Source: Azoarcus sp. (GTDB lineage Bacteria > Pseudomonadota > Gammaproteobacteria > Burkholderiales > Rhodocyclaceae). From it: 35,121 nt of DNA. Position 1 is the first letter of the stretch; the number at the start of each line of letters is the position of its first letter. The stretch covers positions 1 to 35,121 of the forward strand of contig JAITLI010000098.1 in NCBI GenBank assembly GCA_031277975.1. The letters run 5' to 3'. The translations under genes were made by a program, and so were the position numbers. The notes under the pieces are model-generated. The model saw only the letters and a program-made list of their open reading frames with translations, was not told the origin of the DNA and made no database searches. Shown here one piece after another: positions 32,418-35,121 of the stretch.

Positions 32418-33632
32418 ATGCAACTTTCTCGCGGGCAACGCGCCAGACTGGCCGACCTGGGATTGGCGGACACTCCGTTCGCTGTCGAGCTGCAACTCAA
32501 CTCGCAGGGGCTGACCATCGACGCCTCATGTTTCGGACTGGACGCGGCCAAGCGCCTGTCCGATGAGCGTTACATGGTCTTTTTCAACCAGCGCTCCTCG
32601 CCATGCGGCGGCATCAAGCTCACGGGAGCGGATCGCTTTGAATTCGACCTGGCCCGCCTGCCCGCCAGCATCGAGTCCCTCGTGATCGCGCTGGCGCTCG
32701 ATGGCGCGGGACAAATGAGCCAGCTTGGCGCGTGCACGGCCACTTTCCGCCATGGCGCCTCCCCGGCCGGCGGCTATGCCTTCGACGGCAGCCATTTCGC
32801 CGGCGAGCGCGCCGTGATGCTCATCGAGATCTACCGCAAGGACGGGGCGTGGCGGACATGCGCCGTCGGCCAGGGATTCAACGGCGGATTGGACGCGCTG
32901 GTCGAACATTTTGGAGGACAGGTCGCCGGCGGCAAACCGAATCCGCAAACCGCCGCTCCCGCGCCGGCGCCGGTCCCCGCATCGCCACCTCCCGCGCCGC
33001 CGCCGCCGAAAGTCTCGCTCTCCAAGATCACGCTCGAAAAGCGCGGCGACAAGATCTCGCTCGAAAAACGCGGCGGCTCCACCGGCCATGGCCGCATCGT
33101 CTGCAACCTCAACTGGAGTTCGGGCGCTCCGGCGGGCAAGAAAGGATTGTTTGGCAAACTCTTCAACTCCAAGGGGATCGACCTCGACCTGGGTTGCCTT
33201 TTCGAGATGAGCAACGGCCTCAAGGGCGCCATACAGGCCCTGGGCAAATCGTTCGGAAGCTACGACAAGCCGCCGTACATCCACATGGCGGGCGACGACC
33301 GCACCGGCGCGAACGCGGCGGGCGAATTTCTCTATATCAATGGCGATCATCTGAAGGAAATCAAACGTATCTGCGTCTTTGCCTTCATATACGAAGGCGT
33401 CGCCAACTGGGGTCAGGCCGATGCGATCGTCACCGTTGCCGTGCCGGGCCATCCTCCGATCGAAGTGCGGCTCGACAATCACGACAATCAAAAGAACATG
33501 TGCGCCATCGCAATGCTCGAAAACGACGGCAACGAACTCAAGATCACTAAACTGGCGACCTATTTCAGGCACCACATGGAACTTGACCGGCACTACAACT
33601 GGGGTCTGCGTTGGGCCGCCGGCAGTAAATGA
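32418..33632 (+). CDS. TerA/TerD-family tellurium-resistance-type stress protein with two TerD-like regions
   Basis: N-terminal FAVELQLNSQGLTIDASCFGLDAAKRLSDERYMVFFNQRSSPCGGIKL, Pro/Ala linker, then KVSLSKITLEKRGDKISLEKRGG...IVCNLNWSSG...IDLDLGCLFEMSNGLKGAIQALGKSFGSYDKPPYIHMAGDDRTG typical of TerA. Confidence 0.85.
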   Translation: MQLSRGQRARLADLGLADTPFAVELQLNSQGLTIDASCFGLDAAKRLSDERYMVFFNQRSSPCGGIKLTGADRFEFDLARLPASIESLVIALALDGAGQMSQLGACTATFRHGASPAGGYAFDGSHFAGERAVMLIEIYRKDGAWRTCAVGQGFNGGLDALVEHFGGQVAGGKPNPQTAAPAPAPVPASPPPAPPPPKVSLSKITLEKRGDKISLEKRGGSTGHGRIVCNLNWSSGAPAGKKGLFGKLFNSKGIDLDLGCLFEMSNGLKGAIQALGKSFGSYDKPPYIHMAGDDRTGANAAGEFLYINGDHLKEIKRICVFAFIYEGVANWGQADAIVTVAVPGHPPIEVRLDNHDNQKNMCAIAMLENDGNELKITKLATYFRHHMELDRHYNWGLRWAAGSK

Positions 33633-33769
33633 CAGAATCTGCGCGTCTTCGAAAGTCCGGGCGTCCCCGGCGTCTTCGAGGGCGCGCGGAATGCCCGCAG
33701 GGACGTTCCTGGCCGCGGCGCGGGTTGGGAGCATGGGAAAATGCCGGGGAAAAGAGGGCGGCCCGAGGC

Positions 33770-33920
33770 TGTTACCGGGTCGCCAAGCTCTCCAGATCGG
33801 CAGCGGCCCCCGATCTTGGCGAACCGCACGATTAGGGCCTTTGCCGGTGGTTTGTTCGAGTTGCGGAAGGCATCGCCCGTGTGTTCTATTGCACGCGCGT
33901 TGGCCGCCAAATCGTGATGC
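33770..33920 (+). pseudogene. Remnant of a HigB/RelE-like (Gp49-type) toxin
   Basis: Fragments in different frames: DLGEPH(D*), AFAGGLFELRK, then GIARVFYCTRVGRQIVMLR. Order and motifs match the family but frame changes and a stop interrupt it. Confidence 0.6.
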
Positions 33921-33926
33921 TGCGCA

Positions 33927-34000
33927 CTGACGCAGGCAGATGTGGCCGCGCGCATGGGAACACAAGCATCCGCCGTTGCGCGTCTGGAAAACGCGTCGCT
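33927..34000 (+). pseudogene. Remnant of an XRE-type antitoxin (HigA-like HTH)
   Basis: LTQADVAARMGTQASAVARLENAS is an HTH_XRE recognition-helix segment immediately after the toxin remnant; no intact start or C-terminus. Confidence 0.65.
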
Positions 34001-34006
34001 TTTTCG

Positions 34007-34516
34007 CTATCGACTTGTCGATAGCGCCTTGCGCAAGCTATCCCTCGTTCCTCGCGCTTCCAGAGGCCGTAAAGCCTCAATGACTTTTTTGGGGGTAATT
34101 TCCGCAACAGGAACGTCCCCAAGTATGGGTAGGATATGATTCTCCAGCCGCTTCCACTGCGATTCCGCTGTTTTTTCCGCCACGCCTGCCTTCCATACCT
34201 CGAACCATCTATGTGCTATCGCTTCAAAGTTGTTCGCCGTCCGTTCCTGTCTTTCGGCTTTTTGCGCTTTTTTCACGGCGGCGGGGGCGGCACCATTGGC
34301 AAGCAGCTTCCGGGCTTCGTCACGCCAGTCACGGGCGTCCTTCAAGGACACTTCGGGATACTTGCCGAAGGCAAGCGTTTTTTCTTTCCCGTCGAAGCGG
34401 TAATCAAAGCGCCAAAGCTTGCCACCCGCTGGTGTGATGAAAAGATACAATCCTTCCCCGTCACGCAGCTTGCGCGGCTTGGTGGCGCGGATCGCGGGAT
34501 CGGTCAAGGCGGTCAT
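34007..34516 (-). pseudogene. C-terminally truncated tyrosine recombinase/integrase (DUF4102 N-terminal plus core-binding domain)
   Basis: MTALTDPAIRATKPRKLRDGEGLYLFITPAGGKLWRFDYRFDGKEKTLAFGKYPEVSLKDARDWRDEARKLLANGAAP...FEAIAHRWFEVWKAGVAEKTAESQWKRLENHILPILGDVPVAEITPKKVIEALRPLEARG, then ends; no catalytic R...HxxR...Y domain. Confidence 0.85.
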
Positions 34517-34553
34517 GACAGCGGCTCCAGTGCGGGTATTTCACCCGGCATAA

Positions 34554-34569
34554 AGCGGGTATACCCGCT
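34554..34569. promoter_or_regulatory. Perfect 16-bp palindrome upstream of the integrase remnant
   Basis: agcgggtatacccgct, 38 bp upstream of the integrase ATG. Confidence 0.4.
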
Positions 34570-34616
34570 GAAACCGCCAGTCTCAATCGGTTTTTGCCGT
34601 GGCACAGCGGACGAAA

Positions 34617-34658
34617 AAAATCCGGAAACCCTTGCTGTTACTGGAGTTTCCGGATTTT
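34617..34658. terminator. Candidate bidirectional intrinsic terminator
   Basis: aaaatccggaaac (34617-34629) and gtttccggatttt (34646-34658) are a perfect 13-bp inverted repeat with A/T tracts on both sides. Confidence 0.65.
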
Positions 34659-34682
34659 ATCGTACTACATCGTATGCTCGAT

Positions 34683-34704
34683 TGGTGCGGGAGAGGGACT
34701 CGAA
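34683..34704 (-). other. tRNA 3'-end-like sequence, candidate integrase attachment site
   Basis: Reverse complement TTCGAGTCCCTCTCCCGCACCA resembles a T-loop/acceptor end with CCA (tRNA-Leu-like), but is one nt short of canonical spacing; same orientation as the integrase and just upstream of it. Confidence 0.45.
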
Positions 34705-34870
34705 GTCTTCCAATAAACCCGCGTGGTTAATACTTATTGAAAACTGCGTTTTTAAAAATACCCCCAAAAATACCCCAAAGCAATGCTTGCTGCCCCTCTC
34801 GAAGATGTTAGGGGTAGCCCGAGACCATCGCCAGATCGCCCGGCCAATCCTGCGGGCGGGGTCGGCCCCC

Positions 34871-35121
34871 ATAAGCACTAACCTAAAAATAGCAAATTGA
34901 GCCGAAAGTGGATATATTTCTCCAGAGGCACGGGAGAAATGGGAGAAATAGAATGAACGAAGACAACATTCGGTAGCTGATGAAGCATCTTCCGGAAGGC
35001 TACGAGGCGGCGAGCAAGGAAACAAGGGCGATGGTGCGGACGGGCAAGGTGATCCGCAAAGCCTCGGATCTGATGTGGCTGATGCTGACGCACTTGTCGC
35101 AAGGGCAGAGCCTGGCGAACA
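34871..35121 (+). mobile_element. Left end of an IS4-like insertion sequence (continues past the window)
   Basis: Transposase-like N-terminus MNEDNIR*LMKHLPEGYEAASKETRAMVRTGKVIRKASDLMWLMLTHLSQGQSLAN; preceded by ataagcactaacctaaaaatagc, which could be an IS end. Left boundary approximate. Confidence 0.55.

Noticed and set aside
32526-33965. 479-aa minus-strand ORF antisense to the TerA-like gene
   Set aside because: Overlaps a clear TerA-type protein and extends into decayed sequence; no domain recognised.
34683-34704. Complete tRNA-Leu gene
   Set aside because: Only a 3'-end-like 22-mer is present; no D-arm, anticodon arm or 5' acceptor strand in the adjacent sequence.

Overview
High-GC proteobacterial, probably betaproteobacterial, chromosomal segment (taxonomy is inferred from gene order only). 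Most of the window is recognisable housekeeping sequence: tRNA-Val(TAC); feoB with a downstream feoA-like gene; mnmG-rsmG; ubiK; ftsH-folP-glmM; rlmE and yhbY; rpsB-tsf-pyrH-frr-uppS; tRNA-Arg(CCT); a DUF2062 protein; PPK2; pbpC; an SSS-family symporter; and fliOPQR. Less ordinary content: (i) an edge-truncated RTX calcium-binding-repeat protein at 1..1543 on the minus strand, missing from the supplied ORF track; (ii) a family of short dispersed palindromic repeats (three 'ctggattgccac...cgcaatgac' copies, usually near a 'GATACCYATG' motif); (iii) a 13 x 21-bp minisatellite directly before a fliO that lacks an in-frame ATG at the expected place; (iv) a ~1,450-aa membrane protein of no known function that appears to be an internal duplication of a periplasmic module plus a TM bundle; (v) an orphan TerA/TerD-type protein; (vi) a decayed island edge with HigBA toxin-antitoxin remnants, a C-terminally truncated tyrosine integrase, a tRNA-3'-end-like sequence and the start of an IS4-like transposase. 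I did not find a clear-cut new defence or biosynthetic system. The best candidates for undescribed biology are the large duplicated membrane protein and the repeat/minisatellite architecture. All calls were made by eye; no searches were run.
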